This document shows, one piece after another, positions 21,501-33,500 of a stretch of 62,000 nucleotides of DNA. The position numbers were made by a program, and so were the translations under genes. This DNA is from Gnetum montanum. Lineage: Eukaryota > Streptophyta > Gnetopsida > Gnetales > Gnetaceae. The notes beneath the pieces are model-generated. The model searched no databases. It was not told where the DNA came from and saw only the letters and a program-made list of their open reading frames with translations. How positions within the stretch are numbered: position 1 is the first letter of the stretch; the number at the start of each line of letters is the position of its first letter. Where the stretch lies: positions 385,678 through 447,677 of the forward strand of contig MNCI01005255.1 of the NCBI GenBank assembly GCA_015680685.1, written 5' to 3'.

Positions 21501-21618
21501 GCAGTCTAAGCGATCGACGAGGTCCTGCCATTGGTTGTACTACAGGTTGTTAAACGGCCATGGGGCCTATGATATCCATGATAGGCTTGGTTAAAGCATT
21601 GGGGTTTGTAGTGTTCAT
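18540..21618 (-). pseudogene. E1 gag (with proline-rich C-terminal repeats)
   Basis: Gag forms the particle and binds the RNA. The likely start is the ATG at 21618 (MNTTNPNALTK). A basic RRSLRLQGRNPSF and NFICVKIQAGLAV block follows; E2 has the same block. The main capsid part (20520-20119) contains FHSEY-like folds, LIGRALDWYRALP and HQFITRFKYNLKPKATLDSL. A zinc-knuckle-like CDYHQRNEHGTDYC is near 19480. After it comes a proline-rich part with repeated PYVVxIP motifs. Stops at several points (for instance 21558, 20118, 19411, 19000) break a largely preserved frame. Confidence 0.85.
18770..19400 (-). repeat. Protein-level repeat PYVVxIP in E1 gag C-terminus
   Basis: Seven copies of a seven-residue motif are spaced by roughly 20-30 residues: KPFVVHIP, KPYVIQIP, KPYMVHIP, TPYLV-stop-IP, PPYVVKIP, NPYVVRIP and TPYIIQIP. 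The DNA between copies is not repeated, so selection on protein rather than recent tandem duplication is likely. E3 shows a looser version (SPFVIKEP, TSFVVRAP). Confidence 0.8.
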
Positions 21619-22116
21619 GATGAAACTGTGGTGAGTATAGGACGGTAGAAAGGATATGAAATTAGTATACTTATCAGAGCATATACTTAAGTTTGCAGCG
21701 TACAGTGTACAACATACAGCATACAACATACAGGGTACAGCATGGAGCGTACAGTGTACAACGTACAGTGTACAAGGTACAATGTGGAGTGTACAGGGTA
21801 CAACGTAGAGATTACGACGTACAGCATACAACGTATAGTATACAGCGTACAGGGTACAGCGTGGAGTGTACAGGGTACAGCATATAGCGTACAGTGTACA
21901 ACATACAGTGTACAGCATACAGCGTACAGCTTATAGTGTATAGGTGGGGTGAACAGCGTGTAGACAGGATCTACAGCATATAGCGTACAACTTGAGTAGC
22001 GTGTAGACAAGGTCTACAGCGTAAAGGTTGAGCAGTGTATAGAAAATCTATAGCGTACAGCGTATAGTCAGATCAGAGACATGTTTAATGAGATTAGAGT
22101 AAGTTTAGGTAGTATG
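21619..22116 (-). repeat. E1 leader with GTACAGC-type array
   Basis: Between the PBS and gag lies an untranslated leader. From about 21690 to 22075 it consists of irregular 10-24 base units such as CAGCGTACAGTGTACAACAT. Long ORFs on either strand here (rich in Cys, Thr, Leu, Tyr) are readings of this array. Confidence 0.85.
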
Positions 22117-22133
22117 CCCTCCTTCTAGCGCCA
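22117..22133 (-). promoter_or_regulatory. E1 primer-binding site, tRNA-Asn
   Basis: The minus strand reads TGGCGCTAGAAGGAGGG, five bases after the LTR end. It is complementary to the CCCTCCTTCTAGCGCCA 3' end of plant tRNA-Asn(GUU). The same site, with C/T or G/A changes, occurs in E0, E2 and E3. Confidence 0.85.
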
Positions 22134-22138
22134 TTTTC

Positions 22139-23745
22139 TGTACTGTCTGAAATCGTTAGTCTCTAGCTGGAATGAAATAGAAACCAAGAGATCCTCGGAC
22201 AAGCACAGAAGACCCTACCTTCGCTTGAGGATAAGCTAGAATTAACGAAGGCAGAGTACCTCGAGTGGTCCGCACGCGGATTAGATAAGGATTTCCCCAA
22301 ACATCCACCGTTGTACTGTATGTCGGGTTATACATAAATGACATAACTAATGTGAAGCTGAGCGTAAACGTACAGGAATGTAAATAGTATGCATACGATA
22401 ATGAATGAAAAACTATAACAAATCTTAGCAAAGAAATGTGGCAATATTATTGCGAAATGAAAGTTAAAATGCACCGGTCTAACGCAGTTGTGAATCTGAC
22501 ACAAGGCAGACGAAGAGCCCTGGTGAACGTAGAGGGATGATGGTGTGCTAGTTCAGATTGCATGCACAGCGTAGAGGTTGTATGTTCAGCGTGCAGGGTT
22601 GAAGTCTAGCATATAGGATGCACGTTTCTCAATTTTCTTAGTGTGGTCTACCCTGATTTTTGCCAAGATGCCTCCAGTTTGTCCAACCTGGATCTGGTCA
22701 AAAATTGGGATTTTTATACTGGTTTAGATGTTAGACTCAAATCTGAGAGGGAATGATTAGCTGCAGAGTGCTGGACTCTCGAGTCGAGTGACATGTGGCA
22801 CGTTGATTGAGTGCGAAATAATGAAATTTTACAAGTGTACAGCGTACTGTATGCCAGCGTATACTACTGTACGCTAGCGTACAGTGTTATACGTCGATGT
22901 ATACAGGTTGGGCGTGTGAACTTGGCTTATACACGTGACTGAAACAAAAGAAGTCATTCATCCCTCGGATTTGCATTCGGATGTCATGAGAATGTTGCCT
23001 GTGGATGTTCAGCTCAGTTGGCTTTGATCTGACACGGTCTTGGAGAGCTTTGATTGGTATACGTTATGCCTCACACTTGATGTACACAATGTTCATGCTG
23101 GGCGTATACGTTGAGTGGGCAGGATGCTCGTATATGCTGGGTGTATACGCTGGCCGTGTAGGATGCTTGTATACGCTGGGCGTATAGGATGTCCATGCTG
23201 GGTGTATACACTAGGTGTGCAAGATGCTCATATATGTTGGGCATGCAAGATGTACATGCTCAGCGTATGAACTCCAAAGTATATGATGTTGAGACAAAAA
23301 TTCATCTTTCTGGAGCTCATGATGACACCTGATAATTTCTTTGTTTCTATGAGTGCCATTTCCATGTCGTCTTTAAGGTCATGTGCTAAGCGTATACACT
23401 GGGCGTAAATGCTGTGCATACATGTGAGGTGTGTGCACTGGACATATACATTGGGTGTATACGCTGGGAGTGTACACTAGGAATATGTGCTGGACATAAA
23501 CGCTGGGCGTATACCTGCATACTGCATACTTAGTGACAACTAAGTATCTTGAGCTCTGAAGTTGCCATGTTTGATACTAGATGTCTCTGTGGTCATCTAC
23601 GTGTCCCGAGGAACTGTTTCTTGTTGAGTTCTACTGCTCGAAGCTGTCTGTGGGGCCTTCAAGCTTCGATCACGCTAGGGAGCATCATGACTTAGCTTGA
23701 CTCTTGCTGGAGAAGTACTAAGCTCAGAATTTTTGTGGTGTTTCA
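22139..23745 (-). repeat. E1 5' LTR
   Basis: A 1607-bp partner of the LTR at 6182-7763. The minus-strand TATAAAAA is at 22711-22718. The U3 array of GTATACGC words lies at about 22830-23520. Terminal TG and CA are intact. Confidence 0.93.
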
Positions 23746-24092
23746 AAAAGAATAGAATGAATTAGGTTATCATGGTTGTATAGGGACTAAATAGTGAAAA
23801 CAATGTTGGAGTAAGTAGTTGAGGGATAAAAGGAGGTAGTGGGGTGGAGATATCTAAGTTTCCTAGGTTCCAACTTAGAGGCTCATAGGGATGAAGAAGA
23901 GGCATGCTATGATGAAGAAGAGACACGTAGATCAAGGCTGCATGGAAAAAAGCATGGAGGAGAAAAGGGAAGTCAATTGGGACACAAATTATGCCTAGTG
24001 GGCTACTATGATGGGTGCTACTCCAAACATAGTAGGGTAAATAGGAGAAAAGGGTGGATAGACCTACCCTATAGAAGAGGCAAGGGAGACCA
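23746..24092. other. Old flank between E1 and the E2 LTR
   Basis: This is the right half of the sequence into which E1 inserted. A purine-rich tract (AGAAGAGGCAAGGGAGAC) ends just before the LTR start at 24093 and resembles a PPT, so the LTR may once have served as a 3' LTR of an earlier plus-strand element. A 101-codon plus-strand ORF (23839-24144) runs into the LTR and is not recognised. Confidence 0.45.
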
Positions 24093-25838
24093 TGAAACAC
24101 CACCAAAATTCATGTTACAAATTCCATTTTCTAGCTTGAGATAAAGTTTCATTGTAAATGTGAGATATGTGGAGCATGAGTTACAATCTTAAATACTTCA
24201 ACTTCTCATGGTTGAAAAATGCTTCAAAAATTGTTATTTCCTTTCTTCCCAAGTTGAAAAAGATACCTAGTGTCTATATTTGGTCTTGGGAATGCTAAAA
24301 ATTCCTTGGGAATGTCTAAAATTGGCATTTTTATGTGTTTTTATAGGGGTATAGCCCCAATTGCGCTAGAGCCATTTTCAATAGACAATGGTGCTACAAT
24401 AGCTAGCGTAGTCACCACTAGGGCCCAGCAAAAGTGGAACATTGGGATTGTTTGAATTTCCATTTTTCCAACAACAGCCAGAGTAGTCATCTAAAATCAA
24501 CAATGGGTCAACATAGATATCATTCTTCACTAAGCATGACTCTTTCTAATGGAATTTACCATTTCCACGGTTTCCATCTTTTTGCATATTTTCCACCACT
24601 TTTACCATTTTTCATCAACCTCAACATAGTCCACTAATGCCACCATAGTATAAATGGTTTCAACATAGTTACAAAAGTCCTTTTACTATTTATAGTAAAT
24701 CGATGGGTTTTGTGTCTATAGCCCATTCCAAACTTACTATAAATGGCAACTACACTGAAAGTAGAGAATCGTTGATCAAGACCAATGCAATAATAATGGT
24801 GCTAGCATAATCAAAAAAGTCTATTTACTATTTATAGTAAATAGATGGGTGTTATGACCATAATTCATTCCAAACTTACCACAAATAGTATCCACACTAA
24901 GAGTATATGACTATTACAACCTGGACATTCATACCAATCTATCAGAAATCATGAAAATTGTGCATAGATCCAAAAATAGCAACCCTACCTTGTAAAATCC
25001 AAATGTCAACACCATTTTGAGGTTCCAAAGCTTTGGCATTTCTAGAATTTTAATGGTTCCTAACTTTTGGCATTTTTTCTCCAACACTTTAGCATTTTCA
25101 TCATTTTGGTGATTCGCAACTTTTGGCATTTTTTTCCAACAGTTTGGCATGGCAAGAATTTTTTGGCATTTTGGTAGCAATTCTAAGATTTATACCCATA
25201 ATAGTAGTTTTCCCATTTTTCCAATCATCAAAGCCCATTTGTAGTCCCAATTTCACTTTTTGGTAGTAGAAATAGGTACTATGCTTGGCACAGAGACTCT
25301 CATGTAGCTACCATTACTCTAAAAAGTGAAAATCCATTTCCATAATCTCATTGTCAATCTAGGTGGAAACCAATAGAAAGTTATAGGAAATTGAAGTTCA
25401 AAAGAAACTAAATCATGGAGTTACAGTGGAACATAGCCTACTTTCTCCAATGATCTTCAAGCTTCTACCAATAACTTCAGGTGTCTTTGGCAAAAAATTT
25501 GTACTTTGTAAACCTTATTCTTTATTTTTTATAATGTTATTATTCATGTTGTGCAAGTTTTAGTTCATATTTCCATTTCTACACATGTTTTCATTTTTGA
25601 ATTTGTAACAACAACTTCATTTTTATTTATATTTACATTTTCATTTCTGATTTTGTCTATGTCTACATTTACATATTTGTTTGTCATTTTTATTTACATT
25701 CCATAATTCCTTGGGTGATTAGCAAGATCATTCAAGGCATCTTGAGTCTCATTTTTTGGAGGCCCTTGGGATTCATGGTTAAAACTATGCTTGGATCATT
25801 TAGTTTTCCCATTCCAGCAAACAAGATTTCTAGGACCA
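24093..25838 (+). repeat. E2 5' LTR
   Basis: It starts TGAAACACCACCAAAATTC, matching the E1 LTR start (TGAAACACCACAAAAATTC), and ends at a CA about 9 bases before the PBS. The 1.75 kb length agrees with the E3 LTR. Internal repeats include TACTATTTATAGTAAAT at about 24688 and 24827, and a run of TTTTGGCATTTT words at 25020-25170. Confidence 0.7.
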
Positions 25839-25847
25839 ATAATTTTC

Positions 25848-25864
25848 TAGTGCTAGAAGGAGGG
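25848..25864 (+). promoter_or_regulatory. E2 primer-binding site, tRNA-Asn
   Basis: TAGTGCTAGAAGGAGGG differs from the E1 site by two G/C-to-A/T transitions. It lies where a PBS is expected, between the LTR end and gag. Confidence 0.8.
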
Positions 25865-26361
25865 CCTCTTTCTAAATTCTTGGTCATAAACTTGCTTTTG
25901 TCATTTTCCAATCCCAAAGCCTACTATGTTTCCATCATTTCATCATATCTTTAAAATCAATGTTTACTATCAAAACTATTCCCATAGACCTTAGCATAAT
26001 AGTGTTGGTGGAGTTGGGCTTTGCTGTAATTTCACAACAATTGTTGATTTTCTGGAAGCTAGCATAGTCCTCTATGACACATGTGCCTACTGTAATGTCC
26101 TTCTCCACTAAAACACCATTCCTACTATGACACCTATTTCCATTCAACATCATTTTGTTCAATGTTGTTCTATCCAATACCATTCCTACTATGACACCTG
26201 TTTCCATCCAATAGGTAACCCAGTTTTCCTTTTTTCCATTTCTACTACTTAGTATTCACTTTTTACAACCTTTATATTTTTGGTTTACTCTATTAGTAGA
26301 TTATCCTACTTACTACATTTTCTACCAAAAATAATAAAAAGCCAAAAAATACATTTTCAAC

Positions 26362-28110
26362 ATGTCTTTCAGCCAGTCCACCATTTTGTCCTTTAACTTC
26401 ACTGATGCTAGATCTAGCCAACAAGCTATGAGGATCTATGATCCTAAAGATCCTATTGTACTTGAATGTAGGAAATCCATAAGGCTAAGAGGGAAAATTC
26501 CTAATTTCTTAATCATAAAAAAATATCACTATAACTTCGTTTATGCCAAAATTCAGGCTGGCCTACTCATTCCACATGGAAAAGCTAAAGCCAAACGTGA
26601 GTATGAGCTTATCCACTATAACTAGAAGGAATATATCCCTTCCCCATATGATAAAATACCCTTAACTCCAACTTATGCATAAATTCTATCTCATATTATC
26701 AAGATGGAGGAAGAGGATGAGAAGCCTAGCTTGGAAGAACAACATGAGGAAGAGTATAACTTTAGGGTTGAGTCCAAATATGAAAATGTCCTACATGGGC
26801 TTTTTCAACAAAACACTTTTAAAGAAATTATACCCACCTCAACCCCCCTCACTTCTTCCATGGGGTACATCCCTCAAAATTCATCTCATCCTTATCCAAG
26901 CATGTTTTGACCTATTTCAATGATTAGTGCACCAAACACAATTAGTATTACAACCTTCCATGTACAATCTATCTATGCCATTTCCCATCCAACCTTGGTC
27001 GATGCAACCATCATAAATGGTTGTCATCATAAAAAATCCTCTTATCATCCAAATGGGGCCTACCATGTGACCCTAATTAACTCAAGGGTCGCACATCTCT
27101 TTCATCCTATTTGTGGCTCAAATACCAACACAAACCTCATTTTTGTTATTTTTTCCATCCACTACCATTGTAACCCAACCTCTTTCCCCAATACCTCAAC
27201 CAATAGCAAGATCATAGACATCGCATCTTATGCCTCAACCTGTCATACAAACCCCACAACTAATAGGGGTATCCCAAGGCTTGGATCATGCTTTTTAAAT
27301 GATCTAGAACTTGACTAAAGAGTTAAGAAAGCTTAAAGCCTCAACATCAAATAGTGAAGATAATGGACTTTTACCAAGGTGTTTCCATCAATCCTATGGT
27401 CCCATCACTAACTCTTCCTCTTGGTTTCCTTGTGCCATAGTTCATGAAGTACAATGGTGAAGGTGATAAAAAATTCTCATCTAATTACCTTCCACTCTGA
27501 GTACTCGCTATTGTAAGTTTGGTCACATACAACGATGAAAATGTTTTCTATGTCTTTGGCAGGAAAAGCACTTGATTGGTATTGTGCCTTGCCAAGAGGA
27601 TCCATATCCTCTTTAGACAAACTAATTTTGCAATTTGCTAGCCATTTCAAGTATAACTTGAAACCTGATACCATGCTTGATCAACTGATGAAGGTTAAGT
27701 AAGGATCCCTCAAGATAATGTAGAAGTTCATCCAACGATGGAACCCTCTACTCAATGATGTATCAAAGCCAATAGATGAAACACATCTATTAGGTATTTT
27801 TAAGGGGGCAGTTAATAACTTCATAAAGTTGAAGTTATATTATATTGATCCATGATCTCTTACTCAAGTCTTTTCTAGAACCAAGAACATAAAAGATGCC
27901 ATTGAAACTAACCACAATCTTGCCTACATGACATATAAAAATCAACATGAGCATAAAGACAAAGAGAAGGGTAGGAAAAATAGTAGTAACCATGGCTAAG
28001 GAGAGTAAACAAACTAACTAAGGGCCAAAGACTAATCATCCCCTACTACCAAAAATAACAATCAACCTTCTACCTCCGAGGCCACTACATCAACTACATA
28101 TAAGCCTAAC
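26362..28110 (+). pseudogene. E2 gag, degraded
   Basis: The N-terminal 87-codon ORF contains CRKSIRLRGKIPNFL and NFVYAKIQAGLLIPHGKAK, homologous to E1 gag RRSLRLQGRN and KIQAGLAV. A glutamate-rich stretch (MEEEDEKPSLEEQHEEE) follows at 26704. The capsid core is at 27540-27700 (ALDWYCALPRGS, FASHFKYNLKPDTML in reading) and matches E1 20119-20300. A lysine-rich end (HEHKDKEKGRKNS) is at 27950. Many stops and at least two frame changes. Confidence 0.75.
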
Positions 28111-28599
28111 CTTATGCAAACAAACCAATCAAAATATACCAAGTTACCCCTTAAGTTATCAAATCTTCTAGACTAACTATTAAAGAATGGTAGGATTTAA
28201 TACAAGTAGATGACCAAGATTTCTTGTAAGAGGCATGATAGGTTATAAGAAATAGCAACAGATCCTACTCGAGCAACTAAGAATGAACCTCTAATACAAA
28301 TACCTTAAGCTCAACTGCTTCTTCCATTACCATTAGTTGTTGGATCATGATACTAATTTTTTCCTTACACTTAAAGATCACCTAAAAAAAATGGTTGACA
28401 AGGATGAACTAGTATTAGATACTTTAAACCCAATTAGGCTTCAAAACTAGTCAATGCAAGTATACAAGGACCCATTGAACACTAACAACAGTTCATACAT
28501 TATATCAGTGTTCAATGTTGATGATAATTGAATGCCTATGAGGGAACCATTTGTGATTTAGATATCCCCTTGCAATGAAGGGGCTCTTTAACTTCTATT

Positions 28600-29968
28600 A
28601 GCTCAAGAGCTCCTTTTTTTGTAAGGTTGCCATCGCGAATGTTTTCTAAGAAGCCTTCTGTCATTGTGGTGCCCCAAACTTCTACAACACAACCTATCCC
28701 AACAATAGAACAACAACATCTCGTGGTGGCTTATGCAACATCTTCTTCCTTGAAACCAAATAGGAATAATAAGAAATCCCCAACCAAATAATGGAAGAAG
28801 GCTATGCAAAAAGCCAAGAACAACATTGATAAGTAGACCAAGTCAAAGAAGGAATTGAGGTTGTCAAAGCCCACTTCAATTTATCTATTCCCATGATTTC
28901 TACAACCCAAGCTACTTCAATAAGTAAACCACATGTGGAAATAGAATCTAAAGGCGAAAATAAGGAGGTTAAGCCACAACAACAACCCAAGCATGAAATT
29001 CATATTTTGGATGCATGGAGGAAGTTAGAAATAAAAAATCAATGATTAATAATAAGGAATTCCTTAATGTGATGGAATAGGTTAAGTAATTGCTCAAACA
29101 AAAGAACACAAGCTTGAGCTTGTATGACTTGATCATGATTGTGGCTTCCCATTGTGAGGCACTGGTTAAGATGTTTACCTCCATTCCTATTAACAAGGAG
29201 ATACCCACTAATGAAGAGTTTATCCATGAAATCATGGTACCTTGTTCACCCATGGAGTTGAAGTCAACATCATTGGTGTTTCATGATAGTGAAATTAAGA
29301 CAAACCCCCAAAATGGCAAAGTAACCAATGTGCCTCTCTTTATACCCATATAGGTTTGGTAGTATAAAGTACATAGGACACATGTAGATGATGGGGTAGG
29401 AACCAATGTCATACCTCATACCATTTTTGAATGCTTGGACCTCATAGAATAGATGTACGATACATCAACCTTAGTCCTTAAATCCTTTAATGAATCACAA
29501 GTTGTCATAAAAGGTTTCATCTCTCTAGATTTTGTGGCAATGGAGCATCTCCTTACAATGGAAAATTTCTTGGTGATAGAAGAAACATCAAGATTCAACC
29601 TTATCCTAGAAAGACTTTGGATGGACTAATTACAAGCTATGTCTTTACTTATTCACCAAGAATTTCACCAACTTTATGAACAAGGAAAAATCATTATCCA
29701 TAATGATAGTGTGGTCCCTTTACCTGTTAACAATGCTAATATAGAACAATAATCTAAAGTGGAGTTTCAGGAAGAAACCTCTTCCATTTTCCATAAAATC
29801 AAAAGAAGTGATAGAGAAAAAGAGGTTGAAGTAAACAACAATGAACCCACTGATGAACTATGGGAAGAGCTCCTCTTCAATGTTGTCAGTGAAGGAGATG
29901 TAGAATATAAATTGGTGAAAAATAAACCATATACATATATCATATGGCCTACCATAACCTTAAACTAG
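28600..29968 (+). pseudogene. E2 protease region, degraded
   Basis: It aligns with E1 17413-18525. Readable blocks are LKQKNTSLSLYDLIMIVASH and LVKMFTSIPI (29090-29220), then HVDDGVGTNVIPHTIF at 29380-29430 (the DDG of the active site is kept, Ala is Val), FNLILERLWMD at 29595 (ILGRPWL block altered) and ELLFNVVSEGDVEYKLV at the end. Several in-frame TAG and TAA codons break it. Before 29000, a proline-rich gag-pro linker is visible with PSVIVVP. Confidence 0.75.
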
Positions 29969-30190
29969 AAAATATCGTACAGCGAACCATGGCCTTAAAT
30001 TGCCAAATATCATATAGCCTTACATGGCCTTAAACATGCAAATACCATATAGCCTACCATGGCCTTAAATTGGAAAATACTGCATAGCCCACCAAGGCCT
30101 TAAATTGGCAAATATTGTATGGCCCACCACAACCTTAAACTGGCAAGTACCACATGGCTAGTCATGACCTAAAACTAGCAAAGAACTCTA
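29945..30190. repeat. TTTAAGGCC-type array after E2 protease
   Basis: Six units of about 40 bases share CATGGCCTTAAATTGGCAAA and ATCATATAGCC. The word GGCCTTAAA is the complement-oriented form of the TTTAAGGCC word in E1, as expected because E2 lies on the other strand. It sits at the identical place: after protease and before the 3' end of the antisense gene. Confidence 0.88.
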
Positions 30191-30539
30191 TAAATCATTT
30201 TTCACTTTAGTTTACCAATCTTATTTCTTAGTCATTTCAACCTTATCGCATTATGATCAAGTTTATTCAATCTAGCCTAAAACCATAGATTAGAATGTAG
30301 AATTATAACATAAACAAAACCATAAGGCTAGAACATTATAACTAGAATTAAAATAAAAAATTAAAATTAAAATTAAAATGTCCATAACATCATGACCATA
30401 GCCACACAATATGGAGAAAATGTCCAAGCAATAAAAAATTTAAATAATAAACTATTTTGGCTAACACTAGTCATACATCATCATTAACATGAAATCAAAA
30501 TAACTGAAACTAAAAGACAACTTATAAAAATAAGTAGCA

Positions 30540-33500
30540 TCCATAGAAGGAGGTCAGGGATCATCTCTGCCTTTGTCACTAGGGCTACTATCATCATGTT
30601 ATGCCTATGACATGATAACACAAAATTAATTAGTAACCAATACACATCAAGATAAAATAAATAACTTAAACAAAATAAAACCAAAGCTAGAAACAAGAAA
30701 ACTTGAGATGGTTATGGAGTAGCATGTTCTTTGGGAAAGCTCTAAAGACCAACCTCTAGATGGTGGAGGATTTGATTTTTAGACATGTTGGCCCATTTCA
30801 TGTTCCAAAAATTAATACTTTTTAGGATATTAGTCCTACCAATGTCACTCCATGGAAGGGGCTCATGTGAGAATCTAGCCATAGTTGCCTTGCCTGAGGT
30901 AGTAATGGTCTGATGAGTAGGAGAATTGGCTACAACCAAGTTCTTCATAAACATTTTATAGACTTCCTCCACATTGATGCCCATCATAAGCAATTCTAGC
31001 TTTTGTTGCTTTGTAGACTCCTCCTATAGTCATTTGAGGTAGGAATCCCATTTAGTTTTATACATCCTTTTGTGTATGATCCCACTTAAGAACCCAACCA
31101 CAATAATCATTTCACTCACCATCCTTGTGGTTGATGAGATCAATCTAAAGCTTTTGTTATACTATCTACCTTGTAAGGGAAACCTTAGCTTGATTCATGT
31201 TCTAGTATTAGGTCCAAGTTATCTCCCTAGTGTGCAATAAGTCCTGGTTGGATGCTTGGGCCTCTATGAAGTCCTTGTGATCCTTGAGGTCTATTGCCTC
31301 CTCTTTTAGCTTCTTATTCTTCTCTCATAGGAACTCATTAAAGTGTCTACATTTCCACAAGGACTTAGCACATGAGAATGCACATCTAATGGCACCCTCA
31401 TATAGCCCACATGGGACATTCTCTAAATTGGAACATAAGAGAGGCAATGTGTCAACCTTCACTAGCCTATGAGGATCCCATCTTAGTTTAGGCATCGTAA
31501 TCAACATAAAAAATGTCTAACAAATAACACTATTTAGTAACAAAAACTACATAACCATGGAAATTGAATAAAGACCAAAAATATAAAAATAATGAAGGAA
31601 AAATGGGTTATAATTATTACCAATCTTAGAAGCTATCTACTATAATTTACTAATCATATCTTCAACTACATCCTACTTGAGCTCAATTTTATCAAGGATT
31701 TCCACACATGATTGCATGTAAAATGTAGAAGTAGAAGCTTCTACTTACAACTCTTGGGCTATAGCAAGTATAGTAAGAAATCACCAATCATAGCCAAAGA
31801 TAGACATGAATCAATGAAATATAACATATACAACACTTAAAATGAAGATCATAAGTATCTAAGAGGTCCTCTAATACAACAATAGGAAGTTCACTTAGTT
31901 GTGAATCCTCTAGCATGGTGTCAAAGTGGCCCATAAGAGGAAGAGAGGGTAAGCCCTCATTCTACAACACCTTATCCTCATAGTGCTTTAATATTTCTTC
32001 TTCTTGATGTTGTTTCTCCTCCTTGTTTTGACATTTTCTTTATTCTATAGCTATTACTACTACTACAAGGGCCTCTTGTTCTTGTTGCTTACCTATGAAA
32101 GCATCAACCATGAAACATAACATAACTTAACACATTTTTGTAATATCATTAATTAATCACACTAATAGTAAATTAATAATAACATACCTCTAACACCTTG
32201 TTACACCCCTCTAAGCTTGACCATTAATTTCTTTGGCAAAGGTTCCTATATTACTAATGTTATATCATCTACTAAGGGTCTTCTAAGCTTGGCCCTAGCT
32301 ACCCCCTTAGCCTCTTTATGTAACTCTCAATCCTTCTTAATGCTAGCTAGTACTATGAGAGGTTCATCCCCCATGTTGTTAGGGAATACACAATGCCTAC
32401 CACTAATCCCATTGGTAGTGATAGATAGTGATTCACCCATAGGTTCTGGTGCGTCTTGGGCCTACGTGGTCAAAGTAAGGAGCTTCACCCAAGATTTGGT
32501 GCGTTGAGATGGACATTGGATGATCAATTGTCCACCTTTCATCACCACTAAGACCTCTACAAACCCTCAAAAATAGCCTACAAAAAGTACAAAGTGCACA
32601 TTACACTTCAATATGAGGTTGTTGCAAAGCTTTTGGATCTCCCACTATATCTTAGAAACCAAGTGTACAACCTAGTTGAATCAAGAATCCTCAGTGAGTA
32701 CCTACTTCATGGCCAAAGCTTGCTCTATGCCCAACACTTTTCCCTGTGATAACAATTTAGGAAATTCCTAGGATCAAAATAAGGGATACATTTCTCTAAT
32801 AAATGGTGACTTATTCTATTTTAGAAAGTATCCCTTGCTACCATGATAAGCCTTTAACCACTCTTCAACTTCCTCTTGGTGATCAACCTTCTTTCTTACT
32901 TTGGCAATAACTAGTCTGATATTGTTTGGAACACCAAAGAGGTCACTAAAGGTGGATGCACTAACCTCCAAAACCATGATCACACCATGAACATAGGTGA
33001 AAAACTTCTTAACTCCTTGGCTAAAGAAATTAATGATCAAGCTTGGGGCCTTGAAGAGGTCAAGCAAGCCAACATGAATGATCCTTGCATGTATAGCACT
33101 GTGTGCCTAGTCCAACATCTAGTCTTGTGAGGATTCCACCTCACTAAACTTGAGGATCAAGGTCTCCTTAGCACATCCTAAAGTGATAATCATAACTTTA
33201 GTTAATGGAGTGGCCTCTACAACATAATGAAGGATAGGATACTAGCCTTAGTGTAGGTGCATCATGTAAAACAAGTTACAATAGATATAACTAAGTTAAA
33301 ACAAATCTAATGCAACTACTTAAATAACTAGAAAAATAATAACATACAAGTAACCCAAAATCAACAAAATAAAACACTCACTTTGATTGCTTGATGCAAG
33401 CATCTTAGGAGCTCTAAGGAGTAGGCTTACTTCTAAGTCATCAAGGAATGCTATTTCTGAAGTCATCCTCTAGGTATTCCAATACTGAAAACCTTACATT

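Larger units (their letters stand above)
6182..23745 (-). mobile_element. E1: full-length Tat-type Ty3/gypsy element
   Basis: A complete 17,564-bp element on the minus strand. Its LTRs are at 22139-23745 and 6182-7763. The PBS is 22117-22133, the PPT 7764-7776. The internal order is gag, protease, antisense gene, RT, RNase H, archaeal-like RNase H, integrase. Both LTRs run from TGAAACACC to ACAGTACA or a near match. The flanks GAAAG (6177-6181) and AAAAG (23746-23750) agree at four of five positions and are the likely target duplication. In the last ~230 LTR bases I count roughly 35 differences, mostly transitions, so the insertion is old. Pol stays in one reading frame from 12741 to about 9240, broken only by stops. 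Clade assignment to Tat rests on the dual RNase H and large size. Confidence 0.93.

Noticed and set aside
21550-22010. Cys/Tyr/Leu-rich ORFs of 107-122 residues on the minus strand
   Set aside because: They translate the GTACAGC-type leader array. Only the last part, after the ATG at 21618, belongs to gag.
22117-22133. A tRNA-Asn gene
   Set aside because: Only the 3' 17 bases of the tRNA are matched. There is no cloverleaf around it, and the place next to an LTR makes it a primer-binding site.
23839-24144. 101-residue plus-strand ORF as a possible gene
   Set aside because: It runs across the start of the E2 LTR, has no family resemblance, and its purine-rich part is better explained as a PPT region.
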